Assembly (NCBI GenBank): GCA_038230335.1
Contig: JBBRNL010000004.1
Span: 310,001-374,000 of the forward strand
Length of the DNA stretch: 64,000 bases
Direction of reading: 5' to 3'
Origin: JBBRDU01 sp038230335
GTDB taxonomy: Bacteria; Verrucomicrobiota; Verrucomicrobiia; Chthoniobacterales; UBA10450
The translations under genes were made by a program, and so were the position numbers. Every line of letters begins with the position of its first letter. The first letter of the stretch is position 1. The notes beneath the pieces were generated by a model. The model had not been told where the DNA came from and made no database searches. It was given only the letters and a program-made list of their open reading frames with translations. Positions 18,407 through 26,838 of this stretch are shown in pieces.

Positions 18407-19186
18407 TTAGAACGCGAAATTCAAACCGCTCCGCACCATTCCGAAGTTGTTGCGCGGGCCGTCAATGACATTCCAGCTAAAATCGCTGGTCAAGCCGATG
18501 TGTCGTGTGAAACGAACTTCCAAACCGCCGCCGAACTGCCCGACCGCCTTAGTCGTCGATCCCTGATGATCCGTCGAAGCAAAGTCCTGCGCGACATTCG
18601 AGACCAGTAAATCTCGCTCGCCTCCGTTAAACATCGCGCCCGCCCCGGCAAAGGCGTAAGGCGCGAAGCGCGAACAATGAAACGGGTAACGCAGCGTGAA
18701 GGTCCCAAGCGCCCCACCGACGGCTCGGCGATCTTCCGACCGATCAAGCCGGTGAAAGAAAACCTGGCCGGTGTCGTCGATCGTTATGTCTGTGCGGGTG
18801 CGTCGGGCATCCAGCAGAAAACCCTCTACGCCCACGCCAAAGTAGCGGTGGCAGAAGTATTTGAAGTCAATGCCACCGCCCCAGGCATGGCTTGTTTCAA
18901 GATAACGGTCGCCTGAATTCTCACGGCTCAGGTCGACAAAAGAAGCACCGTCGTTCAAGCCAAGTTCGGCGTCGTCGAAGTCGTCCGCCGATTGACGCTC
19001 GTTATTGTGATTCGAGAAGACGTAAGTCCCCCAAATACTGAGATTAAATTCCCGGTCGGCGTACCACTCGGGGCATGGCGGCACCGCTACCTGCTTCATC
19101 TCCTTGCCTGAATATTGCTCCGGACCGGCATAAGCGGCACCGACCAAGACTGAGAAAATAACAACGATTAAGGCTATGCGTTTCAT
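18407..19186 (-). CDS. Outer-membrane beta-barrel protein
   Basis: A 259-residue protein with a signal peptide (cleavage after AAYA) and alternating amphipathic strands (FNLSIWGTYVFS, GVGVEGFLLDAR, RFAPYAFAGAGAMFNG, QFGGGLEVRFTRHIGL). It ends in SGLNFAF, the terminal Phe favoured by the BAM assembly machinery. It resembles OmpW/OmpA-like eight-stranded porin-type barrels annotated as outer-membrane beta-barrel. Substrate unknown. It is convergent with the monooxygenase gene, 14 bases apart. Confidence 0.85.
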   Translation of the reverse strand: MKRIALIVVIFSVLVGAAYAGPEQYSGKEMKQVAVPPCPEWYADREFNLSIWGTYVFSNHNNERQSADDFDDAELGLNDGASFVDLSRENSGDRYLETSHAWGGGIDFKYFCHRYFGVGVEGFLLDARRTRTDITIDDTGQVFFHRLDRSEDRRAVGGALGTFTLRYPFHCSRFAPYAFAGAGAMFNGGERDLLVSNVAQDFASTDHQGSTTKAVGQFGGGLEVRFTRHIGLTSDFSWNVIDGPRNNFGMVRSGLNFAF

Positions 19187-19278
19187 GACAATCTTTGACT
19201 AACGAAGCAGATAGCGGGCGTCAACCATCTTTTTTTGCGATTTGGCAGAAATTCGAATGGAAGCGCGCGCAAGGTTTT

Positions 19279-19698
19279 GGCGAAAACGGGCCCGCGCGTC
19301 AGGCCAAGGAAAAAGTCTTCCGTGACATAGCCCCCCGTGTAACGCACCGGGTTGTTGTGGTAGGCCACGTTGATGGCCGAACCATTCAGATAGGCCGACA
19401 TCATCGAGAACGATGCTGGGCGGCCCGCAAGTCTTCGTAATCCTGCGCGGAAGGAATATTGCCGGCGCCGAAATTGTTATTCTGTGCAGTGGCCTGCGGA
19501 TCGATCAATCCCACGCTGACCAATTGCTCCGGATGCGGGAACGAGAAGCCACGCAGGACGAAGGCATTGACGACGGTGAACTGGGTCGTCACTCCGCAGA
19601 TGCCGAGCGCTAGGACGAGCACGGCGAGGAAGCAAAGTCTTCTCCTTGATGAGAACACGGAGACCGATGCGAACGTCCTGGCGGAATGATTCGAGCAT
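19279..19698 (-). pseudogene. Decayed ADOP/MacB-type permease (5' fragment with two frameshifts)
   Basis: Three reading frames join into the N-terminus of an orphan ABC permease. Frame 1 gives MLESFRQDVRIGLRVLIKEK. A shift then gives FLAVLVLALGICGVTTQFTV and VNAFVLRGFSFPHPEQLVSV plus IPSAQDYEDLRAAQ. A second shift gives MMSAYLNGSAINVAYHNNPV and YTGGYVTEDFF. The order and motifs follow the family (N-terminal amphipathic helix, first membrane helix, periplasmic MacB_PCD domain). Only about 140 of roughly 800 codons remain, so this is a truncated relic. Confidence 0.75.
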
Positions 19699-19935
19699 AG
19701 GCGTTTTTTCTGTCTACTCCGGGTCCGGCTCAAAACCGAGTTCATGAGCCGGGCAAGTAGAGGACTTCAATGATGAGATGCCGGCCGCCCCTTCGGTAGA
19801 TTTAACTTTCGAGCATCGCGTGTGATTTTTTTCGACCTGAGAATCGTCGCCCAGGGCAACGAGCTGGCGCAGCACTTCGGCCAGCCTTTCCGAACCCGGT
19901 GATGCACTCATCTATTCGACAGACGCCGCCAATTC

Positions 19936-21126
19936 TTAGTTTTGTCTATTGGAACGGTCTTTCGAGAGAACTTGTCGCTCACGCAAACGCAGGAACGGTC
20001 TTTCCACCAGCAAAAATAGAAGCGAGCCAAGTAACAGCACCGATGCCATGGCCAGCAGATAACCGGCGGCCCGCGAGAATGAATGCGCCGCGGCAACCGA
20101 ATCAACCCAGTGAATGGGAAGTTTGTGCGTCAGATAAACGCTGTAGGCGACGGTGGCGAGAAATCCGGCCCCGGGTACCGCCACTCTCGTGAAGGGCAGA
20201 CTGGGACTGAGCGCGCAAATCAGGAACGTGCCGCACGCGGCCGCCACCAGGGAGAAACCCAGCCCCGAGCTCACAATGCTCAAACCGTCTTCCGCCCAAA
20301 TCAAAGCCACCCCCAGCGCAACCACGGCGGGGAACCAAATCCACGTTGCGTGTCTCGTCAGGTTGGCCCACCACTGGGGCCGATAGATTTCGATCGCGGC
20401 CAGGCTCACCCCGATCGTTAAACCGTCCAGCCGCGCGTAGGTGGGATAATAAACCCATTGCTGCCACGGTCCGAACGCCTGGCCGTAATTGGACGTGATG
20501 ATATGCGCCACGACTCCCCGCACCACGACGCACCACAGCAGAATGCCGATAGGCAGCCAAAAGGCCGCAGCCGTTCGTCGGACTCGTGCCGTCAGGAAGA
20601 GAAGAAAAAGCGGAAGCAAAAGATAGAATTGAAATTCGATACAAAGCGACCAGGCGTGGGAAAACGCGGTCCCTCCCCGCAATCCAAGGTTCTGGGTAAA
20701 GGTAAGGAACTTCCACAAGGCGGGCATGCGCTCGAACTCGCGCACTGGTTCCGGCAATAGCCAATAAACGAAAACGATGACAAGGTAGGCCGGTAAAATG
20801 CGGAGAGCGCGGCGCCAATAAAAGCCGCGAATATCGATATCTTCTCCACGTGCCGCAGCCTTGAGTAATTGTCCGCCGATAAGGTAACCGCTTAAGACGA
20901 AGAAGAGATCGACCCCAATCCAGCCAAAACGCTGGATCCGATACGGCAGAACAAAGCCGAACAGCCCGGCGTGATAAACGACCACCAACAGAATCGCCAG
21001 GGCGCGCAGCAAATCGAGGCCGGGCCGCCGATGTGCACCGCGGCGCGGATCAAATTCGGGTGAGCCATGGCCCGCCCGCTCGGATGTGGGATGAAGGTAC
21101 GCGGTAGGGATATGAACAATTCGCAT
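19936..21126 (-). CDS. Acyltransferase 3 family membrane protein
   Basis: A 396-residue integral membrane O-acyltransferase of the OafA/YrhL family, which adds acetyl or other acyl groups to surface polysaccharides or lipids. It has about ten hydrophobic helices. The hallmark motifs are LDLLRALAILLVVVYH (catalytic His), GWIGVDLFFVLSGYLIG, RRALRILPAYL and AWSLCIEFQFYLLLP. The N-terminal 30 residues are hydrophilic and may be overcalled. It is followed upstream by a small exported protein gene with a 22-base gap, so the two may be co-transcribed. Confidence 0.92.
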   Translation of the reverse strand: MRIVHIPTAYLHPTSERAGHGSPEFDPRRGAHRRPGLDLLRALAILLVVVYHAGLFGFVLPYRIQRFGWIGVDLFFVLSGYLIGGQLLKAAARGEDIDIRGFYWRRALRILPAYLVIVFVYWLLPEPVREFERMPALWKFLTFTQNLGLRGGTAFSHAWSLCIEFQFYLLLPLFLLFLTARVRRTAAAFWLPIGILLWCVVVRGVVAHIITSNYGQAFGPWQQWVYYPTYARLDGLTIGVSLAAIEIYRPQWWANLTRHATWIWFPAVVALGVALIWAEDGLSIVSSGLGFSLVAAACGTFLICALSPSLPFTRVAVPGAGFLATVAYSVYLTHKLPIHWVDSVAAAHSFSRAAGYLLAMASVLLLGSLLFLLVERPFLRLRERQVLSKDRSNRQN

Positions 21127-21148
21127 CCCGGCCGCAATTTCTTTCAGT

Positions 21149-21688
21149 CTATTTGGCGGCTAAATAGCGCACCTTCACGACCGGCGTCAGGCCATCGCTT
21201 TTCCGCATCAGGATTTCGTTGTCCCAACCTTCGCCGTTTGGCAGGGGAGTGACTCGAGCCACAAACGATTCGATCTTTCCGTCGCGATGAATCTCCTGGA
21301 AATCGTGCACGAGCTTGCCTTCCGTCACGGTCACCGCTCCCTCCGACAGATTCCCCTCGGCATCGGAATACCAAAACAGGATGGCGCGCTTTCGCGGATT
21401 CCACACGTAAAGCCCTTCGATGTAGGGGGTCGGTTTGCCGTCCACTATAAATTGATTACTGATCCGAATGGCCTGGCGATTTTCCGCCCAGCTGAAGCGG
21501 GCGTGAATACTTATTTTCTTACCGTCCGGACGTTCCGGAAGTTGGGCGGTCCACTCCCTGGCGGTCAAAAATGCCAGAGGCTCAAGCGGCGAGTCCGTGG
21601 CTTTCTTCTCGACCGGATCAGCTGCCGCGCAGAGTAAGGCGAGGGCAAATCCTATCAGTGCGAAGTTGAAATTCTTTACGGTTTTCAT
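21149..21688 (-). CDS. Exported protein of unknown function
   Basis: 179 residues with a signal peptide (cleavage near CAAA). The mature part alternates charged and aromatic strands (ISIHARFSWAENRQAIRISN, YVWNPRKRAILFWYSDAEG, EIHRDGKIESF), a pattern resembling lipocalin/calycin-like or START-like beta-sheet folds seen in DUF1579-like proteins. No catalytic motif is recognisable. It sits 22 bases upstream of the acyltransferase gene on the same strand. Confidence 0.7.
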   Translation of the reverse strand: MKTVKNFNFALIGFALALLCAAADPVEKKATDSPLEPLAFLTAREWTAQLPERPDGKKISIHARFSWAENRQAIRISNQFIVDGKPTPYIEGLYVWNPRKRAILFWYSDAEGNLSEGAVTVTEGKLVHDFQEIHRDGKIESFVARVTPLPNGEGWDNEILMRKSDGLTPVVKVRYLAAK

Positions 21689-21746
21689 TGGCCAATGCTA
21701 TCGCGTCGCCTTTGCCTTGGATTGTAAGAATTTGACATAATTCTTT

Positions 21747-21772
21747 CGGACGTTGAGCGCTGGGCGTTTTGC
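21747..21772. repeat. GACGTTGAGCG/GGGCGTT-type dispersed repeat
   Basis: A word run built from CGTTGAGCG and GGGCGTT. Related runs occur at 14424-14441 (inside a gene), 17362-17384 and most clearly at 29451-29491. The units are about 10 bases and alternate GTTGGGC, GTTGAAC and GTTCGGC. Degenerate, origin unknown. Confidence 0.5.
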
Positions 21773-21788
21773 TTCTCTCTCTCTCCCA

Positions 21789-21815
21789 GGCGATTGGGGT
21801 CCATCGCCCCTACCT
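21789..21815. repeat. Half copy of the 6714 double-hairpin element
   Basis: Read on the minus strand this is identical at 25 of 27 positions to the first half of the 6714-6773 element (AGGTAGGGGCGAT ... CAATCGCC). It keeps the GGCGAT/ATCGCC stem. It lies in the 161-base gap between the AraC regulator and the exported protein. Confidence 0.8.
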
Positions 21816-21849
21816 CTTTCCTGGACGACGCTCCGAATTCGTCCAAGGG

Positions 21850-22668
21850 TCATTCACTCGCAACATAATTGAGATAAGGTCCACGCCGTGTCAGATAGCT
21901 GGACGGAGTCAACCCGCTGAAAGCACGGAATTCATGAATGAAGTGAGGTTGATCGTAGTATCCGCAGGCGGCCGCCGTATCGGCCCAGTCTACCTCCGCC
22001 TTGTGCCCGATCCACGCGATCGCTTTCTGAAAAGCGCAAACCCGCGCGAACATCTTCGGGGTTAGGCCAACGCAGCGATCGAACTCGCGCAGGAGATGCT
22101 TGTGACTCAGTCCGATTTCTTCTGCGATCCGTCCGATCCGCAGCCCCTCGTCCCCCTTTCGAATCGCCTGCACCGCGTAATGCACCGCCCTCGTCGAAGT
22201 CCTCCCGGCCCGCAACCGCTCCAACAGCCAGGATTCGGCCAGGTCAAATCTTCCATTATCATCAGATGATTCCTGCATACGCTCGCGCAATCGGTTGATT
22301 TCGCGCCCCAGCACGGCTTCCAGCTCCACCACGCGGCCGGTGAATTCACGCATGGGCATACCAAGGAGAGGCCAACCTCCGCCTGGTTTCAGCCGCACAC
22401 CGACCAGGTGAACGTAACCGCACTCCTCGATGACGATCGGCTCCGTCCGCTCACCCGAAATCCAACTGCGAGAAAAGGTGGTTTGTTGGCGGTGGTCGCG
22501 GGCATGGCAGAGCTTTTGCGGATCGCCCAGGTTGATCATCAACTCGACCGCACCGTCCGGAAAAATCAGGTTGCGCCAGCGCGCCGACAAGTGACCTCGC
22601 GCCATCCAAAGATGCTCGACGTACGATGCCAAGGGGGGTCCAACCGGGCGAATACGATGGATTAGCAC
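21850..22668 (-). CDS. AraC-family transcriptional regulator
   Basis: A 272-residue regulator. The N-terminal sensor domain begins with RPVGPPLASYVEHLWMARG and contains FPDGAVELMINLGDP, the layout of the DUF6597-type AraC subfamily. The C-terminal double HTH (about 165-262) shows RIGRIAEEIGLSHKHLLREF and the second motif CGYYDQPHFIHEFRAFSGLT. Target genes cannot be seen. The nearest candidate is the cupin gene, just upstream on the same strand (12-base gap), which suggests an operon. Confidence 0.92.
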   Translation of the reverse strand: MLIHRIRPVGPPLASYVEHLWMARGHLSARWRNLIFPDGAVELMINLGDPQKLCHARDHRQQTTFSRSWISGERTEPIVIEECGYVHLVGVRLKPGGGWPLLGMPMREFTGRVVELEAVLGREINRLRERMQESSDDNGRFDLAESWLLERLRAGRTSTRAVHYAVQAIRKGDEGLRIGRIAEEIGLSHKHLLREFDRCVGLTPKMFARVCAFQKAIAWIGHKAEVDWADTAAACGYYDQPHFIHEFRAFSGLTPSSYLTRRGPYLNYVASE

Positions 22669-22680
22669 AGATTGCGCGGC

Positions 22681-23160
22681 CTATTCTTCACCATCGAGGT
22701 AATCGAGTCCCTCCGAACGGATGAGTCGGCGCTCGGGCGAGCGAACGAGCCACTTTTTACTGTCCGGATAGTATGAAAATTCGCCGATTGGATTGTCTGC
22801 GATCACGTAGCAAATCAAATCCTCGTCACTGTCGTTGATCATTTGATGCGCTTCATCCGGCCCGAAAATAAAGGCGTCCCCCGCACCAATCGCAGTCGTT
22901 CCGTCTTTGTGACGGACCGTGCCCGAGCCGGAAATCACATGATACAGTTCCCATTGCGCGCTGTGCGTATGATACGGGTAGGCTACCTTGCCGGCAGGGA
23001 TCCGGCAGATCTCCAGGTCAAACGGATGCCGTTCCTTCAAGTCGGTCGAGGCCGGCTTTCGACCGAGCGCTTCTGAGACCCCCTTGTAGCCGCCGGCGAA
23101 TTTACCTTTCGGAGAGGACCACACGTCCTCCTTGATTTCCTTTGTATTCACTTTCCGCAT
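22681..23160 (-). CDS. Cupin-domain protein
   Basis: 159 residues from MRKVNTKEIK. The conserved cupin barrel includes the first metal motif PYHTHSAQWELYHVISGSG and the second GDAFIFGPDEAHQMIND, giving plausible His and Glu ligands for one divalent metal. Such small cupins include sugar isomerases, dioxygenases and sensors; the role here is open. I start at 23160, because the extra upstream codons to 23211 overlap the cyclase gene end. It precedes the AraC regulator and may be its co-regulated partner. Confidence 0.82.
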   Translation of the reverse strand: MRKVNTKEIKEDVWSSPKGKFAGGYKGVSEALGRKPASTDLKERHPFDLEICRIPAGKVAYPYHTHSAQWELYHVISGSGTVRHKDGTTAIGAGDAFIFGPDEAHQMINDSDEDLICYVIADNPIGEFSYYPDSKKWLVRSPERRLIRSEGLDYLDGEE

Positions 23161-23177
23161 GGCGACTTCCGAACGGC

Positions 23178-25484
23178 CTATTTCTTTGTCATGACCCAGA
23201 CGCCATTCCATGCGCCATTGATCGGATTGGCCTTCAGATACTCACAACGTTGCACGTAAATCTCACTCAGCTTGTCGGCCGGATTCGTGGCCAGCACTTC
23301 GCGAAACTGCGCGATCGCTCGATCGAACTCACCACTTCGGTAATATTTCAGAGCGCCCCGGAAAAGATTGAGCGCCTCCGGCATGTTCGGGAACGATTCG
23401 TCGGTATGAAAATCGAGGATCTCGTAAACTCCCACCGGCTCCGTCTTGCCTTTCACCACCACGCGATCGACTTCCCGGGCGCGATACGATCCCTTCAATT
23501 TTTTGTAGGTATTCTCGCTGCAAAGGATCTGGGCTGAGTATTCCTTGCAAGCACTCTCCAGGCGTGAAGCCAGATTTACCCCATCGCCGATAACGGTGTA
23601 ATCCATTCGTTTGGGTGATCCAATATTGCCCGAAACAATGGCGTCGGTGTTGAGCCCGATCCCAATGGCGATTGGCTTCTGCCCGCGTTTGCGGCGTTCC
23701 TCGTTCAACCCATTCAGCTCCGTAATCATGCTGATGGCCGCGCGCGTGGCCCGGTCGGGATCGTCCCCGTGCGGAACAGGAATGCCAAACTCGGCCATGA
23801 TCGCGTCCCCGATAAACTTGTCGAGCATGCCTCCCTCTCGAGCGATGCAGTTGACCATGATCGAAAAATATTCGTTGAGCAGCGCCACCGTCCCCTGCGC
23901 TCCCAGTTCTTCCGTCAGGGTCGTAAACGAACGAATATCGCAAAACAGAACGGTCGCTTCCACGCTTTGTCCGCCCAGAATATCGCCCCCGGCGGCGAGC
24001 AGCTTGTCGGCCAGTCCCGGATCCATGTAGCGCGACATGGTCGACTTCATCCGCTTCTCGCTGCTGATGTCTTCAATCATGAGCATGATTCCGAGACGCT
24101 TCGCCTTCAGGCTAACCAAGGGCTGAATCGTTACATTGACGTTCAGCTTTTCGCTCCCAAACACCACTTCTGCATCCATCAAAACCTCGCTCACATTCGT
24201 CTCCGTTACTTTGGCGATGCGTTCGCTAACCCACTGGTTGCCATCCTTGAAAAATTCCGTGGCAATCTGGCCTAACAAGTCATCTTTCTGCGCACGCAGA
24301 ATGCGGTAACCGGCCGCGTTGCAGGTATGCATGCGCCCCTCTTCATCCAGCGTAATCACTCCGCTCGACATGCTCTCCAGAACGGACTGGTTGTAATTCT
24401 TCATGTTCTGCACGTCATCGAAAAGATTGGCGTTCTCCAAGGCGATGGAGACCTGCGCCGTAAATGCCTTGAGCCGGGCCTCATCCTCCGCGGTGAACGG
24501 ACCGCCCGCCTTGTTGAGCGACTGCGTGACACCAATGCAACGGCCCGTCTTGTTGATCACGGGCACGCACAGGATGGAGCGGGTGAAGTAACCGGTCTTC
24601 TTGTCGAAGGCAGGATTGAACCGCAGGTCCGCGTAGGCGTACGGAATATTCACACTCTGCCGCGATTGAAAAACGGTGCCCGCAATTCCGACGTGATCGG
24701 GGAGCCGGATTTCCACCGCATTCAGTCCTTCCCCCACCTCGGACCAAAGCTCCTTCGTCTTTTCATTGTGCAGAAACAGTGTGGACCGGTCCGCCTTCAG
24801 CATCCTTGTCGCCTCGCTCATAACGCGGCGCAGCAAAATGGAGAGATCGAGAGAACTGGTGATGTCCGCCACAAGGCTGAGAAATTCCATCTCCTGCTGA
24901 CGAGTCTTCTGCATCCGCTCGATGAATTGCGAACTCTGCAAAGCAATCGAAGCCTGCGTCGCCATCGCCTCCAGAAGGTCCAGATCTTCCGCGGTGAATT
25001 GTCCGCTCTTCTTATTGAGTGTCTGCACGACGCCGATCACATCGCCACGTGTTGTTTTGACCGGTGCGCATAAAATGGACTTGGTAATAAAGTTCGTTTG
25101 CCGATCGATCTCACGGTTGAACCGCGGATCGGCATAAGCGTCCGGCACAATTTCTCCGCGCCCGGTTTGAAAGACGGCCCCCGCTATCCCTTCATTATTG
25201 AGCAAACGAATCTCACGATTGAGCGCGCCCTGGGCGACGCGCGAATAGAGTTCGTTCGACGTCGGGTCATTCAGAAAGAGCGTCCCCCGCTCCGCGTCCG
25301 TTTCCGCGGCTACGATCCCCACAAGGGTGGCGAGCAGCTCGTCCAGGTTCTCAATCGATCCGACGCGCTGTCCCAGGTTCAATAGCAGTTCGCTGCGGCG
25401 GAGCCGCGAGTGCAATTGCTGCGTCGTTCCGCTGCGACGAGGTGGTCGCTTTGCTTTTACGGCGCCGTGACGAACTGCGGGCAT
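23178..25484 (-). CDS. GAF-GAF-PAS-class III adenylate cyclase-TPR protein
   Basis: A 768-residue signalling enzyme making cAMP. Two GAF sensor domains (about 40-190 and 215-365, both with NKKSG or NKAGG and FTAEDE motifs) precede a PAS-like segment (370-490). The cyclase domain (about 510-690) shows metal Asp in FCDIRSFT and GDAIMAEFG, adenine-selecting Lys in LDKFIGD, Thr in YTVIGDGVN and transition-state Asn/Arg in NLASRLES. A TPR-like tail follows (LFRGALKYYRSGEFDRAI). The order matches cyanobacterial CyaB1. It lies 5 bases downstream of a coiled-coil gene. Confidence 0.93.
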   Translation of the reverse strand: MPAVRHGAVKAKRPPRRSGTTQQLHSRLRRSELLLNLGQRVGSIENLDELLATLVGIVAAETDAERGTLFLNDPTSNELYSRVAQGALNREIRLLNNEGIAGAVFQTGRGEIVPDAYADPRFNREIDRQTNFITKSILCAPVKTTRGDVIGVVQTLNKKSGQFTAEDLDLLEAMATQASIALQSSQFIERMQKTRQQEMEFLSLVADITSSLDLSILLRRVMSEATRMLKADRSTLFLHNEKTKELWSEVGEGLNAVEIRLPDHVGIAGTVFQSRQSVNIPYAYADLRFNPAFDKKTGYFTRSILCVPVINKTGRCIGVTQSLNKAGGPFTAEDEARLKAFTAQVSIALENANLFDDVQNMKNYNQSVLESMSSGVITLDEEGRMHTCNAAGYRILRAQKDDLLGQIATEFFKDGNQWVSERIAKVTETNVSEVLMDAEVVFGSEKLNVNVTIQPLVSLKAKRLGIMLMIEDISSEKRMKSTMSRYMDPGLADKLLAAGGDILGGQSVEATVLFCDIRSFTTLTEELGAQGTVALLNEYFSIMVNCIAREGGMLDKFIGDAIMAEFGIPVPHGDDPDRATRAAISMITELNGLNEERRKRGQKPIAIGIGLNTDAIVSGNIGSPKRMDYTVIGDGVNLASRLESACKEYSAQILCSENTYKKLKGSYRAREVDRVVVKGKTEPVGVYEILDFHTDESFPNMPEALNLFRGALKYYRSGEFDRAIAQFREVLATNPADKLSEIYVQRCEYLKANPINGAWNGVWVMTKK

Positions 25485-25489
25485 TTTCG

Positions 25490-25888
25490 CTAAGCCGGCC
25501 TGTTTTCTAAATTCTCGCGCAAAGCCGCAACCGTTTCGCGCAAGGAACGCAGTTCATCGTGAGCCGCGCGCCTGGCTTGCTCGATTTCGCCGGCCTGACG
25601 GAAAACCGTTTGCTCCAGCTCAGTTCGCAAAGCCCCGATGGTCGCATGTAACTGGCGGGCTTCATTGGAACCGGAGGCCACCGCCGCTTGCACTGCAGCC
25701 TCGTTGGCCGACCGCATCGCTTCCAATTCGTCACGCAAAGCCTGAATCGTATTCTGCAAATGCCGATTCTCGATCTGCGCGATATGGAGTTTGTCCCCTT
25801 CAGCCACTGACTTCACGCCTTCGATTGTCGCCCATTCGCCATGGCCAGGGCAAGGGATCTTGTACAAAACAAGGACCCAGCTGACCAT
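25490..25888 (-). CDS. Coiled-coil protein preceding the cyclase
   Basis: A 132-residue protein. From about residue 35 to the end it is a long predicted coiled coil with heptad Leu/Ala positions (IENRHLQNTIQALRDELEAM, LRSLRETVAALRENLENR). The first 30 residues contain IPCPGHGEWATIEG and may be a short independent module, or an overcalled start. It ends 5 bases before the cyclase start, so the two are very likely co-transcribed, and a role in oligomerising or anchoring the cyclase is a reasonable guess. Confidence 0.7.
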   Translation of the reverse strand: MVSWVLVLYKIPCPGHGEWATIEGVKSVAEGDKLHIAQIENRHLQNTIQALRDELEAMRSANEAAVQAAVASGSNEARQLHATIGALRTELEQTVFRQAGEIEQARRAAHDELRSLRETVAALRENLENRPA

Positions 25889-25997
25889 CGACGGCCAACT
25901 GAGTCCCGCAAAAACGAAACAGAAATCGCGAAAGGCGCACTCGCCGGATCAGATGCGAATAATTCTTCGCATTCAACCGGGCCTGACGCCCATGCGA

Positions 25998-26381
25998 CTA
26001 TTGTCCGGAGCCTTCGGTCGCGGACGGAGAAGGTGACGGGGAAGGAGAAGCCTCGGATTCAGTAGTGGTCGAGGAGCTCTTCGTCTTCTCGGAAGGCGAA
26101 GGAGAAGCGTCTGTGCTGCTCGTGGTGGATTTTTTCTTGGTCGTGGTCGACGCAGAAGCGCCGCCATCCGAGCTTTTCTTCTTCGTGGTGGTCGAGGCCG
26201 AAGTGGAAGCGCTGGTCGTGCCAGACTTCTTTGCAGCCGTCGTGGTGGTCGACTTTTTGCCTGTGGTAGTGGCCTTGGTCGTCGACGTGGTCGAAGCGGT
26301 CGATTCAGTCTTGTGGGCACACGAGACGACAAACGCCACGCCGGCCAGGAGGGTGATGAAGGAAAAGATGGTTTTTTTCAT
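25998..26381 (-). CDS. Ser/Thr/Lys-rich low-complexity lipoprotein
   Basis: 127 residues. A lipoprotein signal (MKKTIFSFITLLAG, lipobox VVSC, lipidated Cys21) is followed by about 105 residues composed almost wholly of Ser, Thr, Ala, Lys and Pro, with repeated TTTKKKS and SPSPS units. It has no globular domain and would form a flexible chain at the outer or inner membrane. The antisense open frames are shadows of its repetitive codons. Monocistronic. Confidence 0.78.
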   Translation of the reverse strand: MKKTIFSFITLLAGVAFVVSCAHKTESTASTTSTTKATTTGKKSTTTTAAKKSGTTSASTSASTTTKKKSSDGGASASTTTKKKSTTSSTDASPSPSEKTKSSSTTTESEASPSPSPSPSATEGSGQ

Positions 26382-26408
26382 AGGATTTTGTAAGGGCGAT
26401 CAGCCTGT

Positions 26409-26735
26409 TCAGGCGCCGCTAAAACCGCAAGCATATTCCTTCGGCCCAAGGCAATTCAGGCACCTTAGTGAGCCGCCTTCCAGGGTTTCGATCCACCCTC
26501 CCACGTTCGGCAGCAGATCGGTGGCCGCATGGATAAGCATGATCCCGAAAAGGTTCCTGCGCTGCAAATTGATCTGGAAGGTCGCCCACGCGATCAAAGG
26601 CAGGAGCACACCAAACAAACCAGTTCGATCCCCGCATCCGCGAATTCAAAGTCCTTATTCCGCGACAGACCCGCGAGATAAAGAACAGCGACAAAAATGA
26701 CGCCAGGATTGAGAACAAACTTTAGCAATGCCGGG
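26409..26735 (-). pseudogene. Frameshifted small membrane protein remnant
   Basis: Two overlapping minus-strand frames each encode membrane-like sequence: first FVLNPGVIFVAVLYLAGLSR, then, after a one-base shift near 26612, VLLPLIAWATFQINLQRRNL and FGIMLIHAATDLLPNVGGW. Neither has a convincing start with a ribosome-binding site. The GIMLIHAATDLLP helix resembles the last helix of CPBP-like or DoxX-like proteins, but assignment is not possible. It could be a sequencing error in a real small gene. Confidence 0.4.
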
Positions 26736-26838
26736 TTAATACTATCGCCCGAACGCCAGTCACCTTTCCAGCGGCACCAGATTCACGTCTCTATTTGTCA
26801 TTCGCCGATGAATTTTCGGCTCAACTGCATGGACTCGA

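Noticed and set aside
19714..19911. 65-residue minus-strand frame upstream of the permease relic
   Set aside because: No recognisable domain, no ribosome-binding site; a regulator often precedes such permeases, but this sequence does not resemble one.
26065..26700. Plus-strand frame VVVDFFLVVVDAE-type opposite the Ser/Thr-rich lipoprotein
   Set aside because: Shadow of repeated Ser/Thr codons read backwards; the minus-strand frame has a lipobox and normal start.
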